Made by a program: the position numbers and the translations under genes
From: Cerrena zonata
Lineage: Eukaryota; Basidiomycota; Agaricomycetes; Polyporales; Cerrenaceae
Length of the DNA stretch: 64,000 nucleotides
Direction of reading: 5' to 3'
Assembly (NCBI GenBank): GCA_038087015.1
Contig: JASBNA010000027.1
Coordinates: 248,001 to 312,000, forward strand
Shown: positions 28,207 to 38,327 of the stretch, in pieces
How the letters are laid out: the number at the start of each line of letters is the position of its first letter
How positions within the stretch are numbered: the first letter of the stretch is position 1
Notes under the pieces: model-generated
Databases searched by the model: none
What the model was told of the DNA's origin: nothing
What the model saw: the letters and a program-made list of their open reading frames with translations, nothing else

Positions 28207-31106
28207 TTAAATATACTTAAAATCCATTGGATCAACCAAGGATTTGTCCTTTATACACTCATGGATAAAATTTTCTCCAACTATGCTTGGTATTTTAATA
28301 GGTTTTTGATGATGAGGTTTAACTCGATTTGCAATTTGATTCGATATTTCCTTAATTTTAAATTCGATTTCATTTGAATTATACAAATTGGGTACTATAA
28401 TAAATGAACAATCATCAATCGATTCCGTTACTTTACCTTTAAACCTTTTAATTTTATTAATCAATAAGTTTATTTTGAAAACAAAATTATCAATTTGATG
28501 ATTTTTTTCTGCAAAAATGTAAAAACAAATATTTTCAAATAAAAAGGCCAATGGAGTTTCTTCACATTCTTTTAGAAAGATTAATTGATTTTCGTGATAA
28601 CTATCTTTGGTCAATTTAGTATTGATGTTCATATCACTGAGTAAAAACTTTTTGATTGGATAATTCGAGTCGACGGTTGTAGTAAAACTATCACCAAACT
28701 TATCTAGTCTTTTCCCAGCAAGTTCAGTCAATTTATCATTACCATTCAAAATAAAATTTGGCTCTAAAGGGACGAGGCTATTCTTATTAATACAATCTAA
28801 AATCCAAACTGGTTTTAAGACATCCCAACCTTGATTTATATAACCGATAATGGAAGGAATTAATTTAGAACCAATGATAACAACTTTAAACTCATCCTAA
28901 ATTTATATTTGATAAATCATTAACCGGGTCAGCTCCCATGAAGTTTCACTAGTTCAATCAATTGATTACGAGTTAATTTTAGTTGTTTGGATTTGTAGTC
29001 AGTCAAAATTAACATTTTTATCTTTTGAAATATTGTTTTATTTTCCGAAGAATCAAAATCAATTTCCCTGGATCTTTCGTCTTCAATGATTGAATCTTGA
29101 AAATTAATTTTTCTTTTAAAGTTTGAATTAACTTTTTGAATCTTATTAGTATGGTGAACATTTTTTTTGGCTAAGTAACTTTGTAAATTTTCACAATCAT
29201 TTAAATTCAAATCTCTCCTTAAAGATCTACACCATAGACCATGCAATGTGGTACCCGCCTTATACATCAAAGTGTCGGAGTGATCGATTGACCTAGCTTT
29301 GATCTCCAAAATGATTTGACAGTCATAAGGATTTAACCATTCATCAGGTTTTTTAGTACCAAATTGTAGTAAATCAATAGGAGGAGGATCAATTTTAAAA
29401 TTATGCCATTTGTTTTTAGAAATAGAATCAATTTCTTTATACTCATCATAAGTAAAGCCATTAGCAACATTACAAAAACTTTTAAAAATTTTTGAATCCA
29501 AGTCAAATAAAGCACAAATAAAAGAATTCTTGACACCTTTAATTTTGCCAATAACTATCAAATCGACATTTTCACCATAATACTCTAAATATTCTGGTTT
29601 AACTTTGATCCAATTTTTAGATCTTTTCCCCCATTCATATTTCGATAAGATATTTTTCAACATAACTCCTTCTGAGCGTTCACTAATAACTTGCTTTATC
29701 GCGTTATTAATATCCGTTGAATTGACACCAAGAGAATAATTTAAGATTTGAAATCTGTTTTCGATTGGGTTGATAATCTTCTTCAAAACTTCTTTTCTAT
29801 AATAAAGAGGTAGATGAGTCAAATTTTTTGAATTTAAATATAATACATCGAAAATCATGAAAGAGGGTTGGATATCTTGAACATCATAAGCATCGGTGGT
29901 ATTGAATTGTTTAACCAGTTCTTGAATAGCGGCCAGTTTCAAAGTACCAAAGGGTAAGATTTTTTTCAAAGTTTTATCAAAGGCCACCATTTCACCATCA
30001 AGGATACAACTTCGAAACCATGAAGTTGTTACTAAACCCCCTGATAGAAACTTCAGTAGAGAACCAAAATGATTATTTGAGCCCGTATAAAAGAGTATAA
30101 TTTTTTCTTCTTCTGGAGTAAAATTTAAATTCCAAATTATTATAAGAGGTGGGATACGATTTATTGATCATATGGATTAACATACGATCCCCATCAATTT
30201 TTTCTTCAATGATGAACTTACCATGATAATTTTCACGATTATAATAATCATCAAATTAGAAGACGGCTTATAAGATTTATTGGTTAGTCTGCTAATGATT
30301 GTATCATACGAGGATTTAATTTTTTCCAGAGCCTCCGGAATGAAGGCATGGAATAACTGGATTTGTTTTTCAGCGGGCGATAATCGATGCAAAGGATCAT
30401 GGCAAGCCCAAACGACCAACTTCAAATTGTTGGTGATTTTCAATAAGTCCAAAGAGTCCGGGTGGTAAGTTAGCCAGAAAAGACTTGATTGGTTTGATAG
30501 AATAGAATCTTTCAAGATGATATGACAAAACCATCTAATTTCTTCAATTGATAACTGGTCAAAGATATCATTGAAAAACCTGACCAAATCATCTGATTTA
30601 GTCAACTTAGTTAACTGATCCAATGAGTTGTTTATATCATTAACGGATAATTTACCAGCGGGCACAGTTTGAGTTCTTCTATGCGACAAGATTTGACAAA
30701 AAGTTTGGGGCAAATTAGCCAAAATCTCCCCATTTGAGTTCTTAATATAATGATAGTTTTTCTTCCAATTGAACAATAAGTTATAGTCGGGAGAATTTTT
30801 AGGGATATTCAAGATCTTGATAAACAATCGGTTCAAAGAAACATCTTTCAAATGGTATAACCTCGAGTCCAATTCCGGTAAGATCAATCGGAACACGGGA
30901 TAGAAATCCTCGCCAATCTGGATTCTATAATGGTTAACAAAGTTATTGAATAGATTAACATGGTAATCTCGTTTATTGTTTGCCAGAGAATTAGCTGGCA
31001 ATTCTTTAATGTTTATTTTGGTAAATAAGTCGGAAATGAGTAGGTGGAAGGGCACTGGATTGGGATTGTGATTGACTGGAGCTTTGATCGAGTCCAAGTA
31101 CGACAT
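28207..31106 (-). CDS. LIG4: LIG4/DNL4, DNA ligase IV (four apparent frameshifts)
   Basis: All parts of an NHEJ ligase are present in order. The N-terminal DNA-binding domain ('FYPVFRLILPELDSRLY', 'DEWLNPYDC' later) is followed by the catalytic lysine motif 'IEEKIDGDRM' (near 30190-30220), 'FYSRR', 'DGEMVAFD', 'SEGVMLKN', 'NWIKVKPEY', and two C-terminal BRCT domains. Reading through needs four single-base corrections: a missing A at 30253-30255, an extra C at 30082-30084, an extra C at 28935-28937 and an extra C at 28896-28897. With them the frame gives about 965 residues, normal for the family (S. cerevisiae Dnl4 has 944). Conserved residues outside these points are intact. It would seal double-strand breaks with Lif1/XRCC4 and Nej1. 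Broken gene or draft error cannot be decided here. Confidence 0.93.
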
Positions 31107-31193
31107 CGCAGCAAGAATTGCTCCCCTGACATGGAGTTCTGGGGTTATGTAGGCGGAGTCTGCTGAAATCTGGCGGAGTCTGGCGAAGTAGAC

Positions 31194-31300
31194 TGTTGAT
31201 GTGAGTGTTTGATGTGAGCGTTTGATGTGAGCGTTTAATCTGATGTGAGCGTTTAATCTGATGTGAGCGTTTAATCTGATGTGAGCAGCTCACATCAACA
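31194..31300. repeat. TGATGTGAG array closed by a 12-bp inverted repeat
   Basis: TGATGTGAG starts at 31197, 31210, 31223, 31241, 31259 and 31277 (13, 13, 18, 18, 18 bp steps). TGTTGATGTGAG at 31194-31205 is repeated in inverted form as CTCACATCAACA at 31289-31300, so the array has perfect 12-bp inverted ends. The last direct copy and the inverted copy form a 21-bp palindrome (31277-31297). Confidence 0.95.
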
Positions 31301-31399
31301 GATTTCCGACCACACTTACGGGGGCATTTCACCCCGGTTGTACACCACCCCCGGAAAGGCGTGCGCATAACCGGGGGTTCGGCTCTCGAATATAACCAA

Positions 31400-31467
31400 C
31401 ATACGGTAGTCGAGCTTGACCACCATACGGAACCACCATACGGAACCAACATACGGAGCCAACAACG
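31400..31467. repeat. CATACGG array, 13-bp period
   Basis: CATACGG at 31400, 31424, 31437 and 31450, followed by ACAACGG at 31461. The three inner copies are exactly 13 bp apart, giving CGG-N10-CGG spacing. CGG is the half site of Zn2Cys6 factors. Confidence 0.9.
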
Positions 31468-31871
31468 GAACCGTCTCCAAACCCAGCAGGTCAAACGATA
31501 ATACGGTGATCAAAGCAAGCAGCTTAACGACCAGATTGCCAAGTCAGCATACCGAGAAATCCGACCAGGTCTTAACAACAGCACAGCAATGCCAAACGCT
31601 CATGAAACTGAATAGCCACCCTTGACGATGACCCATATATATAGACTATGGTGTACTGTAAGAGAACCCACCCCCTGTAAGTCAAGTATACTGCTACCGT
31701 ACCCTCTACCCTCTCTGCTCCAGGATATACTACCAGTATAAGTCCCTGGCTCTTTATAGACTGTTCAATTGAATATACAATAAACAGTTAATAATAGCAT
31801 TGTACACCCACTACAAGCGCAGCAAGACTAAAAAAAAAAAGAAACAGGATCCGGGCATATATAATTTCAGT

Positions 31872-34220
31872 ATGCCCCTTCTCAAAAGAATGTCTAACTC
31901 GTCCAATTATCCTGGGACTAGTAATAAACCCAAGAGGAGATCGGGATTATTTCAAGTGTTTAATACTGGTTCCAAGAGATATTTGGAAGAATCAACTCCT
32001 CGAACTACACCAGAACCGAGTCAAGCTATGTCGTCTTCACCACCAATGTCACCCCCTCAGTTACCCAAGTTGAACACCAACTTATCACCAGTGGAACCAA
32101 ATTCAAATTCAAATTTGAATCAAAATTTGAGTCCATTGAATTATCATAATCGGTCGAGAGCAGGGACAAATCTGAGTGCTCGCTCTGGCGATTCGGCCAA
32201 TTATTCCTTCAGTGCTTCACCCAATGCCACCAGTAATAAGCGAAGCTTGAGTGATAAGGTTAAGGCTACTCCTTCGTCTTTGGTTAGACAGCTGAGAATA
32301 TACTCATCTTCATCGCCACAGCCCAACGAGTATGAGGCAGGAGCATTGAGTCCCGACTCGTCCAGCTCGTCGGTATTGAACTCTCCCAAATTAGCATCCA
32401 GACCCAATTCTCGTAGCATTACCCCGAATCCTTTGACCAAGTCCAATTCATTATTGGACCAGAATAAGTTGATTTCTCAAAACTTACCTCCTGAATTGAG
32501 TCCAATTGTCAATTTAATCAATGCACAGAAATTGAGAACTTATTGTATTGGTAGTTTTAATATTCCATCTCCTTCAAGTCCAAATGGTTTTTTGGAAGTC
32601 GAGGCCAAATTAACCGGGATTGAGTTGGCTATTTGGAGAAATTCCACCACCAATGATGAATTCAATCCAAAATACATTAATTTGATCGATGTCAAGATTG
32701 ATTTGAATGGAACAAGTTCGAATTTCAACCCTAATCCTCAATTACGCTTATTGCAAGATTTTACTAATGATTCTAGTATGACCATTCATTTTAATTCAAA
32801 TGATGACTATAATCGGTGGTTGGCTGCTATTCAATTGGCAAAATTCGAATACACTTCTCTTAATGAAGCTTTCACTGCAGTGATGCTTTCTTTGAAAGGA
32901 ACCTCATTAAGTGATATCCATATTCTTTTAACTCCTAAAAAAAGATTCCCCAAGTTTGAATGGTGCAATTTACGTTTACCCCAAATTTCTTCAAAATGGT
33001 TAAAAGTTTACTGTGTCATTTTCCCCGGTGATTCAAAACATATTGGTAGAATTGAAATGTATACCACGGATAAGATTCTGAAGAAGAATTTGATTTTATG
33101 CATTCCTCAATTGAACTCGGTTTATAACGTTTATCCGGAACACTATAATATGATTGATTTCAATTCAATCATGAAATTAAATGGTGATATTTTCATTAAT
33201 AAAAACTATGAACATTTATTTGTTCATTCGGATCTGGGTCAATCCACCCCAATCGGCCGCTCATTATCTTTTAAATCTCATCTGAGAAATAACTCAACCA
33301 ATTCCTTATCCTCTTTAAATCAGTCAAATGGCCATCAAAGAAGTGTTTCCATCAATTCTACTCAATCCTTTTTCACTAGTGCTACAAGTGGTGTTCCTAA
33401 TTCTCCTAAAGTTGATGAATCTCCTAATAAAAAATCCATCAAATCTTCTTTCAAATTGAAAAATCTTTCTAATTTTGTCACTACAAATTACTTATATCTT
33501 ATGCCCATTCCTCATCCCGGGGTTTCGGCTATTGAAATCATGTTACGTAACTTTATTCATATTATTGATGCTTTCAAATTATATGGACGCCCCAATCATT
33601 TAATTAGTGATAAATCAAATATCGAATCGCTTTTATTCGGTTTACCCTCTTTACCCCATTTCCAATATTTATCAATGGATGATTGTTATTATAATGTTAC
33701 TTCATCAATTGATGTTGCTAAACGGGAAAATTGGAATGATTTCGATTGGAGAAATTTATTGAAGAAATTATTATCCCAAAAATTTGATGAAGGCTTTGCC
33801 AGAAATTCAAAATATAAGGGCCAAGGTAATATAATGAAATTATACCAAGATTTGGAAGTGGATTCAAATGAAATTAACGATTACGAAACCATTGCAAGTC
33901 CCAAAATTAATTTACCTCAAGATAACGGTCAATTCAACTTACCAAACAATGATCAAAATCAATATTCAAATATCAATTCTATCACCAACGATGAATTATT
34001 AAATCCAGCCCATGAATTCGATGGCTTTAGTGATGGCGGAATGAGTCCTTCTAATTCCCAATCGAATTCGGTTGGATTGGGAGATCCAATTGAATTCAAT
34101 CGCCAACAAGCGCTTGCTCAACACCAATCTAGTGGATTGGAACCAATTGCTGATTACCCAACTCCCATTGATGAAAGCCATCCCTATCAGAATTTAGTGA
34201 ATATGAAAATCCGTGATTAA
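31872..34220 (+). CDS. CAF120/SKG3-family PH-domain protein
   Basis: The 782-residue protein has a Ser/Pro/Asn-rich, probably disordered N-terminus (about 220 residues). A conserved core starts 'LPPELSPIVNLINAQKLRTY', the entry to the Caf120/Skg3 module. A PH-like domain follows ('GIELAIWRNS', then 'MTIHFNSNDDYNRWLAAIQLA'), and then a second conserved block ('KWLKVYCVIFPG', 'KKNLILCIPQLNSVYNVYPE'). Caf120 associates with Ccr4-Not, while Skg3 localises to bud neck and cell periphery; one gene likely covers both roles here. The tail is low-complexity. I start at the ATG at 31872 because the frame upstream lacks an ATG. Orthology to one of the two paralogues is not resolvable. Confidence 0.85.
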   Translation: MPLLKRMSNSSNYPGTSNKPKRRSGLFQVFNTGSKRYLEESTPRTTPEPSQAMSSSPPMSPPQLPKLNTNLSPVEPNSNSNLNQNLSPLNYHNRSRAGTNLSARSGDSANYSFSASPNATSNKRSLSDKVKATPSSLVRQLRIYSSSSPQPNEYEAGALSPDSSSSSVLNSPKLASRPNSRSITPNPLTKSNSLLDQNKLISQNLPPELSPIVNLINAQKLRTYCIGSFNIPSPSSPNGFLEVEAKLTGIELAIWRNSTTNDEFNPKYINLIDVKIDLNGTSSNFNPNPQLRLLQDFTNDSSMTIHFNSNDDYNRWLAAIQLAKFEYTSLNEAFTAVMLSLKGTSLSDIHILLTPKKRFPKFEWCNLRLPQISSKWLKVYCVIFPGDSKHIGRIEMYTTDKILKKNLILCIPQLNSVYNVYPEHYNMIDFNSIMKLNGDIFINKNYEHLFVHSDLGQSTPIGRSLSFKSHLRNNSTNSLSSLNQSNGHQRSVSINSTQSFFTSATSGVPNSPKVDESPNKKSIKSSFKLKNLSNFVTTNYLYLMPIPHPGVSAIEIMLRNFIHIIDAFKLYGRPNHLISDKSNIESLLFGLPSLPHFQYLSMDDCYYNVTSSIDVAKRENWNDFDWRNLLKKLLSQKFDEGFARNSKYKGQGNIMKLYQDLEVDSNEINDYETIASPKINLPQDNGQFNLPNNDQNQYSNINSITNDELLNPAHEFDGFSDGGMSPSNSQSNSVGLGDPIEFNRQQALAQHQSSGLEPIADYPTPIDESHPYQNLVNMKIRD

Positions 34221-35301
34221 TCACTTGTATTTTAGTATAGACTACATGCTTATGTTATTGTTATTATCTTGTACGTAGTGTAATAGTAGTACGATAAGAA
34301 AGTACGATGAGTACGACCAGTACGACAAGTACAAGTACAAGTACAACAAGTACAAGTACAGCAAGCACGCGTACGCGTGTCCGAGAATCGGTAGCTTATC
34401 AAATCCATCTGAACCCTTGAATCTGGTGATGGCCAACACGTCCTAACCTACGTCCTAATGTCCCAACACGTCTCGTATGCATTGTCTCTTAGTTCATGCA
34501 ACCGGACAATTCTAACCAGACAATTCTTACTGGTAATTCTCACTGCCATTCTTACTGCCATTCTTACTGACAATTCTAACTGGACAATTCATAACAATCC
34601 GTACTTTCATTCACATCCTCCAATGCTTATCCGATGTCTACTTCTTTGACCCATTGGCTACTCAACAGACCTTCCGTTTAACGTAATTCCAAAACAAACA
34701 CGTCTGGCAATTTCAAATTCCTCTGTCTTCAACAAACACGCGTATCGATATCGTAATTCTGGTTCTGGACGGATTATAAACAACCAGTTGCACGTCTTGC
34801 TCGTTCAATTCTTCCTCCTCTCTCTTTCCCGGCCAGTTTCTCTCTGGCCACCCACCGTAGCCTTGTAGTATCCACCCACTATGCTCTCCCAGCCGTTCTC
34901 TACAGTTTGATATCCATATCTTCCTACTAATCGCTGCTGGGGCTGGCTAAGTCCCAGAGCAAACACGCGTCGTGTCTCGCAAGCCTAATAAAATTTGTTT
35001 TGTTGTGCTTCTTTTGTTAGCACAAATTACATACAAAACAAAAAAAAAGAAGGAGAAAAAAAAAAGAATAGTCCCATCATCCAAAGGTGACTTTCACAAA
35101 GCAATACAAAATCTCTACTACTTCTTATTAATTCATTTATAATAAAAAACATAAACAACAGTTCATCACCGGTTCACGGAAAACGAGTTTTGAGATCACT
35201 TTTCAAATATTATATAAGTATCACGTCTTCCGCAAGTGAAAAAAAAATTTCTATTAATATTTTATTCTTTATCATATATATCTATATATTAATCTACAAA
35301 C
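34221..35301. promoter_or_regulatory. RNR2 upstream region with four MluI boxes and two repeat arrays
   Basis: The 1.08-kb spacer carries ACGCGT at 34367-34372, 34373-34378, 34738-34743 and 34967-34972. It has a 9-bp periodic AGTACRA(C/G)N tract (about 34290-34360) and a 12-14 bp periodic ATTCTTACTGNCA tract (34509-34590). ACGCGT is the MBF site that drives G1/S expression of ribonucleotide reductase genes in yeasts. Closest to the gene are AT-rich tracts (35035-35300) suited to a promoter. No coding gene is seen. Confidence 0.6.
34509..34590. repeat. ATTCTTACTG-type array, 12-14 bp period
   Basis: ATTC starts at 34509, 34523, 34536, 34548, 34560, 34573 and 34587, most followed by (T/A)AC(T/C)-type sequence. 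The array is imperfect. Confidence 0.8.
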
Positions 35302-36585
35302 ATGTCTGTTCAACAAACTCCAACTAACGGCTTAACTGGTAAAATCTCTGGGTTAGATGTTACCACCTCTGATAATAAGGGTAAATCATTAACTGATAAA
35401 TTAGCTGCTGAAGCTGAAGCTAAAGATCTTGCTGGTTCTGATCCAACTATTGGTAAGAATGCTATTGTTAATCCTTTGACTCCATCTACTCCTGCTGATG
35501 ATAAAGAAGTTGAAAAAGAATTGGAAGAAGCTACCAATGAACATGCTAACTTTTTAGCACAACATAAAGTTCATCGTCATAAATTAAAAGCTTTAGAAAA
35601 AGATGAACCATTACTTATTGAAAATACTCGTCGTTTTGTTCTTTTCCCAATTAAATATCATGAAGTTTGGCAAATGTATAAAAAAGCCGAAGCTTCCTTT
35701 TGGACTGCTGAAGAAATTGATTTATCAAAAGATATGCATGATTGGACTAACAGATTAAGTGATAATGAAAGATTTTTCATTTCCAGAATTTTAGCCTTTT
35801 TCGCTGCTTCTGATGGTATCGTTAATGAAAATTTAGTTGAAAATTTCTCTGCTGAAGTTCAAATTCCTGAAGCAAAATGTTTTTATGGTTTCCAAATTAT
35901 GATGGAAAATATTCATTCGGAAACTTATTCTCTTTTAATTGACACCTATATTAAAGATCCAAAAGAAGCTGATTTCTTATTCAATGCCATTGATACTATT
36001 CCTTGTATTAGAAAGAAAGCTGATTGGGCTTTAAGATGGATTTCTGATGATGACGCTTTATTCGGTGAAAGATTGGTTGCTTTTGCTGCAGTTGAAGGTA
36101 TTTTCTTCTCTGGTTCTTTTGCTTCTATCTTTTGGTTAAAGAAAAGAGGTATGATGCCTGGTTTAACTTTTTCAAATGAATTAATTTGTCGTGATGAAGG
36201 TTTACATACTGATTTTGCTTGTTTATTATTCTCTCATTTAGAAAATAGACCTGATCAAGTCATTGTTGAAAAAATTATTACTGAAGCTGTTACTATCGAA
36301 AAAGAATTCTTCACTGATGCTTTACCAGTTTCCTTATTAGGTATGAATGCTAAATTGATGTGTCAATACGTTGAATTCGTTGCTGATAGATTATTAGTTG
36401 CTTTAGGTAATGAAAAAGTCTATAACGTTACTAATCCTTTTGATTTTATGGAAAATATTTCCTTAGCTGGTAAAACTAACTTTTTCGAAAAAAGAGTTAG
36501 TGACTATCAAAAAGCTGGTGTTATGGCTAGTACCAATGAAAGTACTAGCTCTAATGCTGGATTCTCCTTCGATGAAGATTTTTAA
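35302..36585 (+). CDS. RNR2: RNR2, ribonucleotide reductase small (R2) subunit
   Basis: The 427-residue protein is a canonical class I R2. It contains '[16 protein letters not shown]', the iron-ligand helices '[14 protein letters not shown]' and '[16 protein letters not shown]' with the radical Tyr on the latter, '[11 protein letters not shown]' and '[11 protein letters not shown]'. The C-terminus 'FSFDEDF' is the peptide that docks into the large subunit. All ligands seem present, so this is the catalytic Rnr2 and not the metal-free Rnr4 type. It supplies dNTPs for replication and repair. Codon use is strongly biased (TTA, GGT, GCT, AGA; no CTG seen), as for highly expressed genes. Four MluI boxes upstream suggest G1/S control. 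Confidence 0.99.
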   Translation: MSVQQTPTNGLTGKISGLDVTTSDNKGKSLTDKLAAEAEAKDLAGSDPTIGKNAIVNPLTPSTPADDKEVEKELEEATNEHANFLAQHKVHRHKLKALEKDEPLLIENTRRFVLFPIKYHEVWQMYKKAEASFWTAEEIDLSKDMHDWTNRLSDNERFFISRILAFFAASDGIVNENLVENFSAEVQIPEAKCFYGFQIMMENIHSETYSLLIDTYIKDPKEADFLFNAIDTIPCIRKKADWALRWISDDDALFGERLVAFAAVEGIFFSGSFASIFWLKKRGMMPGLTFSNELICRDEGLHTDFACLLFSHLENRPDQVIVEKIITEAVTIEKEFFTDALPVSLLGMNAKLMCQYVEFVADRLLVALGNEKVYNVTNPFDFMENISLAGKTNFFEKRVSDYQKAGVMASTNESTSSNAGFSFDEDF

Positions 36586-36906
36586 TCTTCATACTTGCAT
36601 CAAGTTTTTTGCTTCCTTTTTTTAAATTCAGGGTTTAAACTTTATTTGTTCTTTCCCATTTTTAATGGTTTAATGTTTTCTTTATACTCCATCTTAATGT
36701 TTTCCTCATTGGTTTATGTCTAAATTGTATCTTTAATTCTCTTATCCTTTGTATATTACTCTTTAAAATTACTACATCTTTATAACTACTTTAATTCACG
36801 TGTAAGCTACTTGTATATATTGACTATTGAAAAATTGTATTGAGATGAGAAAAAAAAAAGTTGAAAATTTAGAAACCTATATTTACCCATTTCAATTCTA
36901 CTAGCT
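36586..36906. promoter_or_regulatory. TSR3 promoter with CACGTG, PAC-like and RRPE-like sites
   Basis: CACGTG at 36797-36802, GATGAG at 36844-36849 (PAC core) and TGAAAATTT at 36862-36870 (RRPE) lie within 110 bp of the ATG, the usual promoter set of ribosome-biogenesis genes. Confidence 0.5.
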
Positions 36907-37980
36907 ATGGCAAAAGGTAAAGGTAAAAATAAAGGTTCAGATGATAGACCTTCGTCGTCGTCGCGGACTTCGAATGGTCATAAATCTAAACAGCATCATA
37001 TAAGAAAGGGCCGTCAAGAAGGAGGTGTCTCATTATCTTCGAATTCTAATGATGATGAAAAATTCCCAGTCAAATTAGCAATGTGGGATTTTGATCATTG
37101 TGATCCTAAAAGATGTTCAGGTAAAAAGTTGGAGCGTCTTGGTCTTATTAAAAACCTAAGAGTCGGTCAAAAATTTAACGGTATCGTCGTTTCTCCAAAT
37201 GGTAAAGGTGTTGTTTGTCCAGATGATAAAGAAATTGTTGAAAATTTTGGTGCTGCAGTTGTTGAATGTTCTTGGGCTAGATTGGATGAAGTTCCTTTTA
37301 ACAAAATCGGTGGTAAGCATGAACGTTTACTACCCTACTTGGTAGCAGCTAATACAGTTAATTATGGTAGACCTTGGAAATTAAATTGTGTGGAGGCTTT
37401 AGCTGCTTGCTTTGCTATTGTAGGTCATATTGATTGGGCAACTCAGTTGTTACAAAATTTTTCATGGGGGTTGGCATTTTTGAATATTAATGAAGAGTTA
37501 TTACAAATTTATCAGCAATGTACTGATTCAGAATCTATAAATAAAGCTCAAGATGCTTGGTTAGAAAAAATAGAAAATGAAGTCAAGGAAAGAAAAGAAA
37601 GATCTAAAGATCAAGATATATGGATGATGGGTAACGTTAATAGAAAAGGTGCTGAGAGTGAAGATGATGATGACGGTGATAGCGAAGAAGATGTACAATA
37701 TGATGCTTTGGGTAATGTTATAACCAAGGACAAAGAGCTCAAATATGATAATTTGGGTAATATTATCAGTGATGAGTCCGACCAAGAATCGGAAGAAGAA
37801 TCGGAAGAAGAAGCTGATGCCTTGGGTAACGTAATAAATAAGAGTAATACTAAGTTTGATGAAGATGTTGATGGAGAAGACGAGGCTGAAGACGAACAAT
37901 ACGATAGTCTAGGCAATCTTATCTCCAATAATCCTCTCACCGAAAAAATCAACAATATCAGTTTAAATGCATCTACATAG
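36907..37980 (+). CDS. TSR3: TSR3, 18S rRNA aminocarboxypropyltransferase
   Basis: The 357-residue protein has a basic Ser-rich N-terminus. The Tsr3 core (residues about 55-230) begins 'LAMWDFDHCDPKRCSGKKLE', continues 'VVSPNGKGVVCPDD', 'VVECSWARLDEVPF' and 'ERLLPYLVAANTVNYGRPWK' and ends with 'NCVEALAACFAIVG'. Tsr3 transfers the 3-amino-3-carboxypropyl group from SAM to the hypermodified m1acp3-psi of 18S rRNA late in 40S maturation in the cytoplasm. The acidic C-terminal third holds four copies of Asp-(Ala/Asn/Ser)-Leu-Gly-Asn-(Val/Ile/Leu)-Ile. Length and start fit. The upstream motifs agree with co-regulation with UTP5. Confidence 0.97.
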   Translation: MAKGKGKNKGSDDRPSSSSRTSNGHKSKQHHIRKGRQEGGVSLSSNSNDDEKFPVKLAMWDFDHCDPKRCSGKKLERLGLIKNLRVGQKFNGIVVSPNGKGVVCPDDKEIVENFGAAVVECSWARLDEVPFNKIGGKHERLLPYLVAANTVNYGRPWKLNCVEALAACFAIVGHIDWATQLLQNFSWGLAFLNINEELLQIYQQCTDSESINKAQDAWLEKIENEVKERKERSKDQDIWMMGNVNRKGAESEDDDDGDSEEDVQYDALGNVITKDKELKYDNLGNIISDESDQESEEESEEEADALGNVINKSNTKFDEDVDGEDEAEDEQYDSLGNLISNNPLTEKINNISLNAST

Positions 37981-38327
37981 TTTAATATACGGGTAATTCC
38001 AGTTCTATATTCCTTTCAACTCGTTGAATTGTGGAGCTCACATCGGATGGTTCGTTCAATTTCACCGAGTTCTTAGTAGTTGGAAACTTTGAACACAAGG
38101 TTTAAGGTTCCGCTCAATAACCTTTCACTTCAAAAGGCTATAGATGTGGAGTTTTATTAGTAAGACTTCTTTCTCTCGGTATTTCTTTGAGTTTGTAGCG
38201 ATAATGTATGGCGATCGGGAATCTGGTGCTGATTTACCGAAAGTATCAAAAAAAAAAAAAATGAAAATTGGTTTAATTGATATAAAAGCAGAATGAAGGT
38301 ACTCTCCTTATTCCCAGCTATTATAGA
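37981..38327. promoter_or_regulatory. OXP1 upstream region
   Basis: 347 bp; an A-run (38250-38261) lies about 70 bp from the ATG and TATAAAA at 38280-38286 could be a TATA box. Nothing else is seen. Confidence 0.4.

Larger units (their letters stand above)
31107..31871. promoter_or_regulatory. Repeat-rich divergent region LIG4 / CAF120-like
   Basis: These 765 bp are GC-richer and more repetitive than any other spacer here. From left to right: GGCGGAGTCTG twice (31152-31162, 31172-31182); six direct TGATGTGAG copies plus one inverted copy (31194-31300); four CATACGG copies (31400-31456); and an AT-rich TATA-like zone before the CAF120 ATG. The ORFs across it are repeat-driven and look spurious. 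No recognisable transposon protein is present. Confidence 0.6.

Noticed and set aside
31006..31494. 162-codon minus-strand ORF between LIG4 and CAF120
   Set aside because: Composition is set by the tandem repeats and it overlaps the LIG4 start; no family features.
31194..31800. Solo LTR or MITE
   Set aside because: TG...CA inverted ends and repeats are suggestive, but no target-site duplication, primer-binding site or second copy can be shown within the window.
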